The notes under the pieces were generated by a model. It was not told where the DNA came from. It did not search any database and saw only the letters and a list, made by a program, of their open reading frames with translations. A DNA stretch of 64,000 nt from Cryptomeria japonica. Lineage: Eukaryota > Streptophyta > Pinopsida > Cupressales > Cupressaceae. Position numbers and translations under genes: made by a program. Location: contig NC_081415.1 of NCBI RefSeq assembly GCF_030272615.1, positions 104,731,796-104,795,795 on the forward strand, in the 5' to 3' direction. Below, in pieces: positions 1 through 12,032 of this stretch; positions within the stretch are counted from its first letter, which is position 1, and each line of letters opens with the position of its first letter.

Positions 1-1284
1 TTGTATCCAAAACTACAACTGCACTGTCAAACTTTACCAGTTGACCAAAACATCAATGATACAATGTAACACATCTGTAACTCACATACCATTTAACCAA
101 GACATTAAAATACTTTACTAACATTAGTAATAGCTCATTTCATATCACTTCCAGTCATATGAACATATCTAAGTGGATTTACCAGTTAATCATATCAACC
201 ATATCGAAACATATCCACAAAATCATTCACCACTTGACACAACGATTTTTCACGTGGAAACCCAAATGGGAAAAAACATGGTGGGGATGAATACCTACAA
301 GTATTTTGAACTCTTCTGAAGTTTGTCTAGTTAGGAGCCAAGCCTTGTTAGAAGCTTATACAATAATGTCCTGTTAAGAACATATCCAGTTAGGGACCAC
401 CCGGTTAAGGGATTGACTACAATACCCTGTTAAAGGCAATACCCTGTTAGGAGTAACCTTGGTAGAGGATTTAAAATCCAAGCTAATAGATCACCTGGTT
501 AGAGGATTTAGACAAAACCAAGCCTATTAAATCTTACCCGGTTAGGGGATTTAACAGTTGTAATGGTTAGAGAACAACAAGGTCTTTGTTGATCTGGTAA
601 TAGCACTATCTTTCTTAGTAAGATCCTTTTATCTCCTAGCTGCCTTCAAAACATTTTGCAGATACTCCTTCTGGTTCGGCAATAATCACACTACCACACT
701 TAACCAAAATCGGCAACACAATTACAAACAACTCATCAACCTTAAATACAAATACAATAGGTTGATAACACATCACAAAACCTACAAATCTCATAGAGAT
801 TACAAACATATCAGTTTAATCATAATTGTTGGATTACATAGAAATCAACTACACATTGTTCAAGACAACATGAACCGCTCCTAGATCACCGCACATTGGA
901 CCCTATAGCTCATCACGCGTTTTCCACTTCATGCTATGCATTTTCTCATTCCTAAGATAAATGGTTATCTTCACTCATCAAAAGCACTTTGAAACTCATC
1001 ACGTGCATCATGCTTACGTGGCATCTTCATCTCCGATGACCATTCGATCATAGATCATCACAACCGATTCACCAAGCTCCATTGGTTAGGGTTCTGCATA
1101 TCAACTGGTTAGGGTTACCAGTTGATCACTCCACTTCAAATAATAATACCTATTTTCATCACTGCTTTACTACCGGTTGCATTACTGCATCACTACCGGT
1201 TGCAATACAACTCCATTACCGGTTACTATTGACATCAATGACAATACTATACTTCATCAATGCAATCTTCATGTAATACCAACA
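1..1284 (-). repeat. 3' LTR of C1, cut by window edge
   Basis: Bases 1 to about 620 match 5901-6502 closely. The LTR ends in CCAACA next to a polypurine tract. Comparison with the other copy shows about 141 bases missing beyond the window, so the full LTR was about 1.4 kb. It contains the box GGAAACCCAAATGGGAAAA (about 257-275), a run of degenerate GTTAG..GGATTT repeats (about 330-560), and several ACCGGTT motifs near 1170-1225 in U3. Confidence 0.85.
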
Positions 1285-1299
1285 GTCTCCCCCTTTGAC
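1285..1299 (-). other. Polypurine tract of C1, with extra copies inside
   Basis: On the minus strand GTCAAAGGGGGAGAC abuts the LTR start TGTTGG, the expected plus-strand primer. Two similar tracts lie further inside at about 1461-1470 and 1541-1552. Multiple tracts of this type are known from Sireviruses. Confidence 0.75.
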
Positions 1300-1628
1300 A
1301 TTGATGGCAATAGAATATCAATGCCCTTTAATTGTGATGATTGAGAGTAATGAACATACACAGGTATAGAAATCTCGGTTTACATTTTTCCATGTACTCT
1401 CCTTCAACTGTATCTCCATGTCTTCAGCTGGTAACTGGCTATCAATCATATACAGTTCTTCTCCCCCTTTGACAACAATGCCAAAGTGAATACCAATAAT
1501 AACTAGTTAACCATTCCATGCTTCACCGATTAGCAACAAGCTGCTCCCCCTGTGGAGTAGCTCCACTCTACACCAATCCTGCTTCAATATTTTCAATAAG
1601 CTCCGAGATTGATGTCTTCCATAACAAC

Positions 1629-2120
1629 TTAATTGACTTCATGTAGGGGTACAACCCCTAGCTTACCTCTAAGATACTCAAAAGTAGCCTTAGGTAGAGG
1701 TTTAGTAAAGACATCCGCTAGCTGTTCTTTTGTAGATACATGCTCCAGTGACACATCTTTACTTTGCACTCTCTCTCTCAAGAAATGATACTTCAACTCA
1801 ATATTCTTTGTCATAGCATGTAACACTGGGTTCTTAGAAATGTTTATTGCACTAGTGTTATCACAAAAAATCCTTACCAGTTCTGAAATCTTCAACTTGA
1901 AACCTTCCAAAATGTGTTTCATCCAGATTTCTTGCATACAATTCATATATGCTACAATATATTTAGCTTCTGCAGTTGATTATGATATACAACTCTGCTT
2001 CTTGCTACTCCAAGACACTAGCCTTCCTTCAAGAAAGAATTCTCCTCTGGTTGTACTCTTCCTGTCATCAACATTGCCTACCCAGTCTGCATCTATATAG
2101 ACTTTTAAATCAAAGTCCCC
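1629..2120 (-). pseudogene. C1 RNase H domain of pol
   Basis: This is the C-terminal RNase H of the Copia polyprotein, which removes RNA from the RNA/DNA hybrid during reverse transcription. Visible are YIDADWVG with its catalytic aspartates, STAEAKYIVA (the glutamate motif), FCDNTSAI (third acidic residue) and the usual Copia tail around HFLRERV and TKPLP. The frame closes with a stop at 1629. One in-frame stop near 1979 splits the domain, just before STAEAKY. Confidence 0.85.
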
Positions 2121-3160
2121 TACATATGGATACCATAATCCATAATCAATTGCACCTTTCAGATATCTGAAAATTCTTTTGGTTGCTACCATGTGTGTCT
2201 CCTTTGGGCTTTTCTAAAATCTGGCAACCAATCCTACTGCATGAGCAATGTCCGGTCTATTGTGGACAACATAGTGTAGTTTACCTATCATTGACCTATA
2301 CTCCTTTTCATCCACTAATGTAGAATCATCCTTCTTAGACAATTTATAGCTTGTAACCATTGGTGTTCCAACTGGTTTAAATAGTCCCCCATTCCAAAAG
2401 TCTTCAATACTTCTTTCACATATTTAGATTGAAGTGATGAAAATACAATCCTTCATCTATTGGATTTGTAGACCTATTAAATTTTTTATATCACCTACCA
2501 GTGACATCTCAAACTCATTCTTCATTTCATTGGCAACGTCATGACACATATCATCATTTCCTCCAAAAATGATATCATCAACAAATACCTTACTTACTAG
2601 TATCTTGTCTCCTTTTGACTTGAGATATATGTTACTATCTTCATTGGTTCTCTAAAAAACCTATCTTCACCAAGTGAGAGTGCAATCTTTCATACCATGC
2701 TCTAGGTGCTTGCTTCAGTCCATATAATGCCTTATGTAATTTTCATACCATGTTCTTTTCTACACTTAAAGCATAACCATATGGCTGTTCAATGTACACT
2801 TCCTCTTCCAATATTCCATTTAGGAATGCTGACTTCATATCCATCTGATATACTTCAAATCCTTTGTATGCTGCAAATGCAAGTAGAGTCCTTACTCCTT
2901 CCAATCTTGCAACTAGTGCAAATGTCTCACCATAGCATTCACCTTCTTCTTGTGCATATCCTTTGCATATCGGTCTGACTTTATTTCTGACCACTACTCC
3001 ATCTTCATTCAATTTATTCCTGAATACCAGTTTGTTCCTATAACATTTTTGTTCTCTGGTCTGGGTACCAATGACCAAGTATTTGTTCTTCTCTATCTGG
3101 TCAAGTTCTTCTTCCATTGCCTTGATCTAGTCTTCATCTGCAAATGCTTCTTTTGTAGTT
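2120..3160 (-). pseudogene. C1 reverse transcriptase domain
   Basis: Copia-type reverse transcriptase. The N-terminal part reads MEEELDQIEKNK, then a typical stretch ending YQMDMKSAFLNG, which holds the first catalytic aspartate, followed by YIEQPYGY. The FVDDIIFG active-site motif lies near 2571-2588. Frameshifts around 2200-2740 separate these blocks, so no intact enzyme is encoded. It continues into RNase H downstream, as in all Copia elements. Confidence 0.85.
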
Positions 3161-3479
3161 ATAGGCTCAATGGTGGAAATCATAGAAGTTGTTCTTGTTT
3201 GCACACCTTCATTCATGTCACCAATAATCCGATCGAGGCTATGATTGAGTCTAACATACCTTGGAATGACATGATCTTGATTTCCAGACTCTTCTTCTTC
3301 TTCACTTTCTTCTTCCTTTGATGGACCTCCCTGTTCCGATTGAACTGGGGCTTCTCTATTCTATTCTTCAACTTCTGGCTTCATTGGTTCTGGTTCCAAA
3401 AATAGTGTGTAAGGTTCTTCTTCTTTCTTCTCCTCACTAGTTTCTCCTAATTTCTCAGGAAGCTCATCAACTCAGACAT

Positions 3480-4500
3480 TTACACTTTCAATGATCTTCT
3501 TGGTCCGGTTGTTGTAACACTTGTAAGCTTTGTTCGTGGTGGAGTAACCAAGAAATATGCCTTCATCACTCTTGGCATCAAACTTACCAACATAATCACC
3601 TCTCTTGATAAAATATTTGCTACCAAAAATCTTAAAGTAATTGACATTAGGTGATCTACCATACTAGTACTCATAGGGAGTTTTATCCTTACCTCTTTTA
3701 ATCAATATCTGCTTCATTGTGTAAATAGCTATGTTGGCAGCTTCTCTCCACAATGTCTTACCTACACCTCCTTGTATTAGCATAGTCCTAGCAGCTTCAA
3801 CAACTGACTAGTTGTTCCTTTCTGCTATACCATTCTGTTGTGGTGTCCTAGGTGCAGAAATTTGCCTTTTAATTCCATTGTCTTCACAATAACTATTGAA
3901 TTCCTCCGAAGTAAACTCACCACCTTGATCAATTCTTAAGAACTTTATCTTCTTTCCACTTTCATTTTCAACTAAGGCTCTAAATGCCTTAAACTTGCTA
4001 AAAGATTATGTCTTTTCTTTCAAGAATGTGACCCACATCATCCTTGAGCCATCATCAATAAAAACCATGAAATACCAGTCACCTTGAATACTCCTAGTCC
4101 TCATTGGTCCACATAGGTCGGTATGAACGAAATCTAGCAAATGTTCTACTGAGAAAGTTTTTCTCTTGAAGGTTGAGGATGTCATCTTTCCCAACTGACA
4201 TTCCTTGCACAAAGCATTCACCGGTTTGTCCAACTGTGGCAAACCTCTTATGGATTTGGACTTACTAACTTTTACAATGTTATCAAAATTTACATGACAT
4301 AATCTCTGATGCCAAAGCCAACTATCTTCTACTTTTGCAATTAAACGATTATTGACTTTAGAACTTAAATGAAACAAGTTACCTCTCATCTGTTTACTGG
4401 TTGCAAACTCCATTCTTGAATTCCAGTGGGTAACCTTTATCATTGAGTTGAGCAACACTCAAAAGATTGTGTTTCAGTCCTTCAACCCAATAGACATCAT
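3480..4500 (-). pseudogene. C1 integrase with pre-integrase zinc domain
   Basis: The HHCC zinc module is visible as LWHQRLCHVNF (about 4290) and CKECQLGK (about 4200). The catalytic core follows with HTDLCGPM (first Asp), VFIDDGSR, and a C-terminal active-site region reading PQQNGIAERNN (the Glu), then an in-frame stop near 3810. The C-terminal segment GKFDAKSDEGIFLGYS at about 3550-3590 is typical of Copia integrases. The product would insert the cDNA into the genome; this copy is broken. From about 3160 to 3480 a Glu-rich linker with a stop joins it to reverse transcriptase. Confidence 0.85.
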
Positions 4501-4529
4501 CTGTATTGCTTTTACCATTTGGAGAGATG

Positions 4530-4700
4530 GATCATTTTCCTTTCACAATGTAGGGTGAGTCATTCCCAAATCTCACGCCACCTTCATTAAACTCTCTCAA
4601 AGTAAGAAACCTACTTTTGTCACTGGTCATGTGATGTGAACAACCACTGTCTATAATCCAATTATCAGAACTATCCATGCAAGAGACTAATGCCTTCTGA
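4530..4700 (-). pseudogene. C1 aspartic protease
   Basis: A Copia retropepsin fragment reading NWIIDSGCSHHMT, where D-S-G is the catalytic triad, near 4610-4665. It lies between the Gag zinc knuckle and integrase, as expected, and would cleave the polyprotein. The frame is open from Gag through the protease but meets a stop at 4532. Confidence 0.8.
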
Positions 4701-5689
4701 CCTGATGTCTCTTCTTTAATAGAAACAAAGACAATGACCTCATTTGCATCTTCTTCAGATTCCTCATGTGTAATTCCTCCATCAACTGCAATGAGACAAT
4801 CTCTTTTACCTTTGCCTTTATACTTCTTATACTTCTCACATTTTTTCTCATTATCTCCTTTAGAACAGTTAGCAACAATATGTCCAATCCGGTTACATGC
4901 AAAACACTTCAAAGGGAATTTACCTCTGTACTTACTAGTACCTTTGGGTAACCACTTGGCCAACAATGCTTGAAGCTCAATCAGACTACCTTCATCATCA
5001 ATCTCACAGCTGGATCTAGACTAATGACTGTAACTAGCTTCTCTTATTTTCCTTACTGGTGGATTTGAAACCGAGGCTCTAAATGCAGATTCTGATCTCT
5101 GAACAATTTCATCAAAACCATTTAATTCAAAAGCAATGATGGAATCAAGAGTTACCTTTGTTTTATCAATAGACTTGAGTTCTTGAATGGTTGCAACTCA
5201 GATAGCGTAGATGGGTAGAAGGGTTCTCACCACCTTGCTAACCACTATGGTATCCTCCACTGTACCTCCAACACTTTTGATCTTCCTGACTATATCCTTG
5301 ATCCTCTGACCATACTGTTGAATATTTTCTCCTTTAGCCATCCACATATCATCAAATTTACCTCTCAGACTCTCTTCTTCGACAATCTTAACATGCTCAT
5401 CACCGCTATAGATATCTTCCAGTTTCTTTCATACTTTGTATGCAGTCTCCAATCCATGGACATCAACATACTCTAAATCGGACAAGGAACTAATAATGGC
5501 CTCCAATGCTTGATTATTCTCTCGTTTCTCCTTCTTTTGATCATCTGACAAAATCCCACTAGGAAAGTTATATTTAGTAACAACATGTTCCCAATATTGA
5601 CTTCCTAAGCTCTTGATATAGATCTTCATCCTATCACTCTAGATTCTTTAGTTTTCCCTATTGAATTTCGGACCTTCTTTCTTCATCAT
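4700..5689 (-). pseudogene. C1 Gag with UBN2-like region and CCHC knuckle
   Basis: Gag-like nucleocapsid and capsid protein. The likely original start is the ATG at 5686 or 5689 (MMKKEGPKFNREN); two Trp codons just downstream appear as stops, so the longest open frame starts later, at 5629 (MKIYIKSLGSQYWEHV). The middle resembles the UBN2-type Gag of plant Copia elements (LETAYKV..KLEDIYSG, then FDDMWMAKGENIQQY). A single intact zinc knuckle CFACNRIGHIVANC lies near 4866-4907, followed by a Lys-rich tail. Additional stops near 5430, 5198 and 5020 show decay. Confidence 0.8.
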
Positions 5690-5745
5690 GTTCTCCCAGA
5701 TCTTTTCCTCAAGCTATTAGGCTTAAACACAAGAGGACCTAAAAT

Positions 5746-5757
5746 ACTCTGATACCA
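5746..5757 (-). other. Primer-binding site of C1 (initiator tRNA-Met)
   Basis: The minus strand reads TGGTATCAGAGT two bases after the LTR end. It matches the complement of the 3' end of plant initiator tRNA-Met in 11 of 12 bases and fixes the minus orientation and the LTR boundary. Confidence 0.85.
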
Positions 5758-5759
5758 AT

Positions 5760-6502
5760 TGATAATATGATGAAAAAAAAAGGATTTGGTCAACTACTGA
5801 GAGGGGGGGGGGGGTGAATTAGTAGATAAAAAATAAACTAAACTTTCACCAAACTTAATCCCAACTCATAAACAACTGGCTAAACTAACTAGTTTAGACA
5901 CTGTATCCAAAAGTGCATCTACACTGTCAAACTTTACCAGTTGACCAAAACATCAATGATACAATGTAACAGATCTGTAACTCACATAACATTTAACCAA
6001 AACATTAAAACACTTTACTAACATCAGTAATAGATCATTTCAGATCACTTCCAATCATCTAAACATATCTAAGTGGCTTTACCAGTTAATCATATTGACC
6101 ATATCAAAGCATATCCATAAAATCATTCACCACTTGACACAATAATTTTTCACGTAGAAACCCAAATGGGAAAAACCATAGTGGGGATGAATACCCGCAA
6201 GTATTTTGATCTCTTCTAAAGTTAGCACTGCTAGGAGCCAAGCCTTGTTAGAAGCTTCTACAATAATGTCCTATTAAGAACAAATCCGATTAGGGAACAC
6301 TCAGTTAAGGGATTGACTACAATACCCTGTTAGGAGTAACCTTGGTAGAGGATTTAAAATCCAAGCTAATGGATCACCTGGCTAGAGGATTTAGACAACA
6401 CCAAGCTTGTTAAAGCTTACTTGGTTAGTGGATTTAAGTGTTGTAATGGTTAGAGAACAACAGGGTCTTTGCTGATATGGTAATAACACTATCTTTCTTA
6501 GT
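5760..6502 (-). repeat. 5' LTR of C1, truncated
   Basis: It starts TGATAATATG on the plus strand and is homologous to 1-620 until about 6502 (TTTCTTAGT), where similarity stops abruptly. The missing part is the whole U3 of the 5' LTR, so the element lost its promoter by deletion or by recombination with the neighbouring DNA. The conserved AAACCCAAATGGGAAAAA box is at about 6158-6176. Confidence 0.8.
5794..5825 (-). promoter_or_regulatory. U5 hairpin with G/C run next to the primer site
   Basis: Plus strand CTACTGA and TTAGTAG flank a G-run; they pair with one G-T wobble. In the element RNA this is a stem with a C-rich loop close to the primer site. The same structure with different stem bases occurs in C2. 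Confidence 0.5.
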
Positions 6503-6966
6503 CATAGTATCTCTATTATCATGAGGTCTTGGCTACTATGCATTTGTATGATTAGAGACTTCTATAAAAGCTTTTGTCATTGTTCATTGACTGTTGTTCT
6601 TGAATGCATCATGTTTTATACCATTATTGTAGACTTAATGTCTTCAAGGTAGTTTTAGTTACATTTGCACTATTCTGGGACTGCACATAGGGTTTACAAC
6701 CTACTGCCTATTCTTTTGAAGCTCTTTGTCTCCATATAGGGCTCAGAAGATGATACATTCTCATTTATAAATTTATGTATGGTAGTCCCTTTTTATTGCA
6801 ATTTGGGTTAAAGACAAACAATCCCATAAATTCATTTGTAATGGAATTTCCTTGCCAATGATAGGTGTTTGTTGATGGTGAACACTGAACACTTGAATAG
6901 GCTTTTGAGTTTGTGATCCTCTGTCAAGACTTTGGAAGTCTTCGAGTGAGCATAATATCAGAGCCA
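6503..6966 (+). repeat. Possible LTR stub with tRNA-iMet primer-site relic
   Basis: A TATAAAAG box at 6563-6570 is followed, after about 390 bases, by CA and then TAATATCAGAGCCA (6953-6966). That matches the initiator tRNA-Met primer site except that GG reads AA. This would be the R-U5 end of a plus-strand LTR whose upstream part was lost where C1 adjoins. No partner LTR was found, so the call is tentative. Confidence 0.35.
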
Positions 6967-8003
6967 AGGTTTACAAACATTGGGATCTTTGGTGTAACTT
7001 GTGCCCTCAGTGTGGTGTGTAGTATATAGTATTTTTGTTGTATGCTTGTCTCTCTGATGTATGTTTGTGATTAACACTTGGGATCTTGAAGATCTTAGAT
7101 GTTTCATGCTCTATTTCTTTAACTTGCTCTTTCTGAAAATCCTAAACGAGTATATCATGTGTATTCAGTTCTCGGTCTTCCTAAATGATGATTAGTTCTT
7201 GATGTGTGATTATATGTGCGTTGTTTTCTTGTAAGATGATAGGTCTACAATTACTCTTATTTTTAGAGATGATTGGATGTGCCTTCTTAACTGATATTAT
7301 ACTATTTAGACTAGCTTAATAGGTTGAGTAATGCATTGTCTTAAGTTTGAAAGAATGATCATGCACTAGTGTTTTACTTGTAATTGTACTTAGTGTCATA
7401 ATTTTGAGAGCTTATATAGAAAATGTTGAGTGCATATTCGAAATGAATTAGATGTGTTTCTTCCTCCTCTCTAGAAAATTAAAATATATGTATGTTGTGT
7501 TTTCCCGAAATACTTATTTGAACCTTGGAGAGGTTAGTGTGTACTTAAATGTTAGAAGATACCTTGGATGTGTGAAGGATTTTGTTATAGTAGGGTTTTG
7601 GGTGTGTTTTCATTAAGGATTTCATTGTGTGTTTTACATGACCAACTCGAATAAAGACCTGTAAGGATAGTACAATAATGCAATTGCAATGGGCATATTA
7701 AATTGACTTTGTGTAAATAGGTTGTGTAAATGTAGAACGTGTTTGATGTGCCTACATAACCCTATATAAGTTAATTGGTAATTTCAATTTTCCTTCTTCT
7801 CCTCATGTTTTGACATTCAATAAATGGTCATAGTTAATGATGTGTGTATATTAATTAAGAGTAATGAGTGTTTTTCTTGAAGTTAGCACGTAAGGAAAGA
7901 TTGTATTTTATTATTCTCATCTGGGAATTAAAACATTAGTGGCATCTTTAATATAAGAAAATATCATGATAAGCCAATTTGCATTCTTTTATATCGATAG
8001 TGA

Positions 8004-8009
<6 letters not shown>

Positions 8010-8050
<41 letters not shown>
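8010..8050. repeat. (TA)n microsatellite
   Basis: About 41 bases of uninterrupted TA. A short apparent reading frame over it (Tyr-Ile repeats) is an artefact. Confidence 0.95.
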
Positions 8051-8054
<4 letters not shown>

Positions 8055-11000
8055 AATAAGCATGATAGGCATATAGGGAGAAATTTAGTCTTACTCATGT
8101 GAACTTGTAGATTACGTGCATATGTGTGAAGTGATTGACTATACAAAATTCTCTCCCTTCTCTCTCTATATCTAGTTACAAAGATTTATAGAAATGCTAT
8201 TAAATGATGTAATTGAAAAATTAAATAGAAATAACTGATTATTTGCAACGAATATTGAGAGGCATGTACTAAAGAGTGTCTGTTTCATTCTGCATTGAAA
8301 ACCAAAATGTATGTTTTGCCTATTAGTGCATCATGTCAAGTAAGTAAGTAAATGGAATACTTTTTGCATATAATCTATAGGTAATCCATGTAGCTTAGAT
8401 GATTGATAGATCATATAGGGGAAAAAAGTATTGATTAAGATAATCTTATCATTGCATGTAGAATGTGTGTTGAGAATAGGAAATTAATCCTTTGTGATGT
8501 TGTTTCATTTTGAAAAATAGAATTCTTAGCTTTGCAAAATTTTTGTGTAATAGTTAAGAACCATAAGAATGTTGTGTTGGGTTAGTAAAAATATAGAAAA
8601 TATGTTGCCTCCTTACCTTATTCGATGTGTGAATTTTAGTAATATGGATAAATGATAATGTTGGGAAGGTGACCCTTGTGAATTAAGATTGCATGGTATT
8701 AAACTTAATAGTTAGTCTCATAGCCTTAGTGTCTTTGGTTCATTCTCTAACGCACTCGGGACGTGTGATCTTGGATGTAGTGTAGCAGTTACTCCCTATG
8801 ATGTGGCCGAAAATGGTCACTTTGTTTCATGTTTTTATTGCGACGATGTTTTGACTTGTGTTTTGTGGCTAAGGGGCTATTATTTTCTTTTGAAATTTCT
8901 TATGACTAAATGACCACTAAACTCTTGTTCCTTTTTATTTAAATCCAACATTCGTCATGTTTTTGATTTGGTTGATTTTCAAAATTGCTGGCATTTTTCT
9001 TGTTTATCATCAGATTTGACGATCATCATTTGGATGACGTTCATTTGAGATCTCCGGTGGTCATTTTGAATGTTTATATTAGCTAGCCCTGGCTATGTGT
9101 TAAGTGTTATATCTATCATGTTCATTTGAGCCTCTAATAGGGTGTTAAGGGGGAACATCACAGAGAGTGATTCTAGGCATAATGAGGTAACTAATTTAAT
9201 AATGAGATTAGTTAAGGAAATATGTGTATTTTATTTGATGAATTTGGTCTGTTATCGTTAGAATTATAAGTTGTAGTAGAAATAAGTGTGAATTGGATCT
9301 AGTAAATTGAGTGATAAGCTTTAGATAAACATTAATGATATGTAGACTTATTATTTTCATTGAGTGTTCGAAAATATTACATGAGTTTAATTGAATTAAG
9401 TAGACCTTAAATGGCTACATGTAGGTAATTATGTTCGTTCCTTCTTTCGTGTGAGGTTGTATCTTGCTTGAGGAGTGATGTGTCGGTGTTGTTATTGATA
9501 TAATTCTGCACCATGGACCTTTATTCATTTAATATGTATGCATCATGTACCTTAGAGGTAGTATGAAATATTAGTTATGACTTAATTTTAAAGTTTAATT
9601 TGAAAGTATGTTATGTTTAACCTGGTAACACAGGAAGTGTGTATGATTAGGATATTGTAGTAGTCATGCAAATACCATCTTTATGATGCTTATGGATATA
9701 AAATAAATGTTTCCATGATTGAATAGACTAAGTTATTATGCTTTGTACAGTATGATATGTATAGTTTTGAATAAGGATTTCTATAGAAGATCTTTTCTTG
9801 TATGAATGTATGTTGGGATAGTAGTTCCTAGAAGCTGAATAGGGTGTTAGTATGCACAATCTAGGTAATTAGAGATAATGAATCTTGTTGTAACTCTTTT
9901 AATGCATTGATTTATGTAATTAAGGAACGTAAAAGGAAAATTTTTCAATGTTAACTAATTGATTTAGTAAAAGCGGGAAATTTTTTTGTTAAGTTAGATG
10001 ACTTGGATGTTGATTTCTATACATTATTATATTGATTTTATGGATTACAATTCTCCTTAAGTTAAGTTATGATTTTGGTTATGATATGTGAGTGTGATGA
10101 CTTGGTGTCCTCGTTGTTCCATCCTAGCCTTACGACTTCCAGGAGTAAGTCGGACCCTAGTGGGGGAGTAGTACCCCTATTCTGTTTAGACCCTTTTAAG
10201 CCTCATTGACCAAGGTTGACTTTTTAGTGGCTTATGTGGATGGTTGATTTATTGTGATTGCGATGTGTATTCTGGTATTAGGCTTTGGAGTGTGTTTGGT
10301 GAATAGGATTATGCATTATAGCTCATTGAGGAATAGATATTGAATATACATTATTGCTTATTGATGAGTAGTTGTTAACTCTACTTCTACATAGTATTTT
10401 ATTAATGAGGAAATATTAAGCTTATTTATGCGTTACTAATGATGGACTAATGCATTTACTTTATGTGCAAGTTGCTTCATGTATATGTTGTCGTGTTGTG
10501 TGGAAGTGCATGGGGTGCGAGGAGATGATTTTCCGTCACTCATTTTGGTGAGACACAGAACGTCACGATTCTCCTTCACCGGTGTGTTTATTGTGTTTGT
10601 GTATATATATGTATGTGTGGTTCAGTGATGCAGGGAATTGCAGGTACAAGGTATCATCTCCACCTAGCTCCACAAGTTTGAGCGTACCTAATTAACCTAA
10701 TGGAAGTGGAGGAGGTAGTTCTAAGGTCCTAATGTTAACCCTAGCCTTGCTCAATTGTGAGTGTCGTCAGTCTTTTGTTTGCCTTGTCGGTTCTCCAAGT
10801 AGGCCACTTTTCTGATGTTTGTATGTGTGTCATCTTCTATTTTGGTTTCAGTTGAGTGTTGCGTGTTATGCGTTTTGTGTGTTTAGTTATTCTCTTCTTG
10901 AGTAGTTAATGAGAATTTAATATGTCGTGTTCATTAAAGGGAATTAAGAATAAATTATATTAGAATCATTTTTGTGGTTAATTAATTAATCAATTATTTT

Positions 11001-12009
11001 TAATTGTCTAAGTTAGAGTGAATGTTGAATTATTAGTGAAATAAAATTATATTTGGCTTGAGTAATTGTTTAAAAAATAAAAATAATAAGACCATTGTTT
11101 TTTATAAATTGATAAATCAAATTCTATTAAGCTAGCAAAATTAGAGTATTTATTTATTACCATATGGTGGAATAAAATATGTGTTATGCATTTTTGAACA
11201 ATTAGTATTATTTTTCAAATTTTGGAGATTTCCAACCCTACAATGGATTTCTGAAATTTTTATTGGGAAGGATTTGCTTGGAGAGATTTTGTGGTTAGGA
11301 GCTTGTTGGATTCGAGCAAGAAAACTCTTTTTGCTACTCGGTTTTTGGAGTCTTTGGCTCCATGTTTCATTTTGAAATTCTTCAACTTGGAGGTGAGTTT
11401 TATTTGATTTCTCCCTTGATTCTTTATGAAATTGTATAGTTCTTGTTGCAAATGGATAGCAAATGGATTTAGAACTTTTCTCCAACTTGAATTTTGGATT
11501 TTAGTTTAGATATGAATTTGAATGTTTCAATTTTTAAAATGAGAGTTGCTTTAGGGAAATGCTGCCCAATTTTTTATGTATGCCCAGAAAGTGAATTTTA
11601 TTTCAAAAGTGTGACGTTGTTCACCCATCAACCAATGGGTTTTAAAGAATTTTTTGATTTGACAAGTTTTAATTTTTTGAGTTTTTGGAGGTCCATCAAT
11701 GGTGGATGGCCTCCAAAACCTGGTTTTTGGTCTCCTTAGAATTTTTGAAAAATGTGAATCTAATGTTTAAATGTGAAATTATTATGTGGAATAATGATAT
11801 TATATATGAAAATTTCATTTATGGATTGAATCAGATATGTTCTCCTAGCGTTAGGGCCAATTGAGTAATTGAATACATGTGTTGGAAATGCATTGTTGCC
11901 ATGTGTTATTTGTGTGAATTTTTTAAAAAAAACTCAATCAAAACAAAATGGCAGTAAATGTTATTTCCTGTCCAATGCGTACAAATTTATATTGATTTTA
12001 AATTCGATA

Positions 12010-12032
12010 TGTGTGTGTGTGTGTGTGTGTGT
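12010..12032. repeat. (TG)n microsatellite
   Basis: About 23 bases of alternating TG. Confidence 0.95.

Larger units (their letters stand above)
1..6502 (-). mobile_element. Copia LTR retrotransposon C1, degenerate
   Basis: Read on the minus strand the order is truncated 5' LTR (5760-6502), primer site, gag, protease, integrase, reverse transcriptase, RNase H, polypurine tract and 3' LTR (1-1284). Integrase before reverse transcriptase is the Ty1/Copia order. The C-rich motif at the end of U5 and the repeated polypurine tracts resemble the Sirevirus group, but Gag has only one zinc knuckle, so lineage is uncertain. Every domain carries stops or frameshifts, so the copy is dead. The left LTR runs off the window. 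Confidence 0.85.

Noticed and set aside
7964-8146. Small ORF with a Tyr-Ile run
   Set aside because: Product of the TA microsatellite.
11150-11739. Overlapping ORFs of 60-110 codons on both strands
   Set aside because: No recognisable domain, AT-rich composition and mutual overlap; expected by chance in this noncoding stretch.
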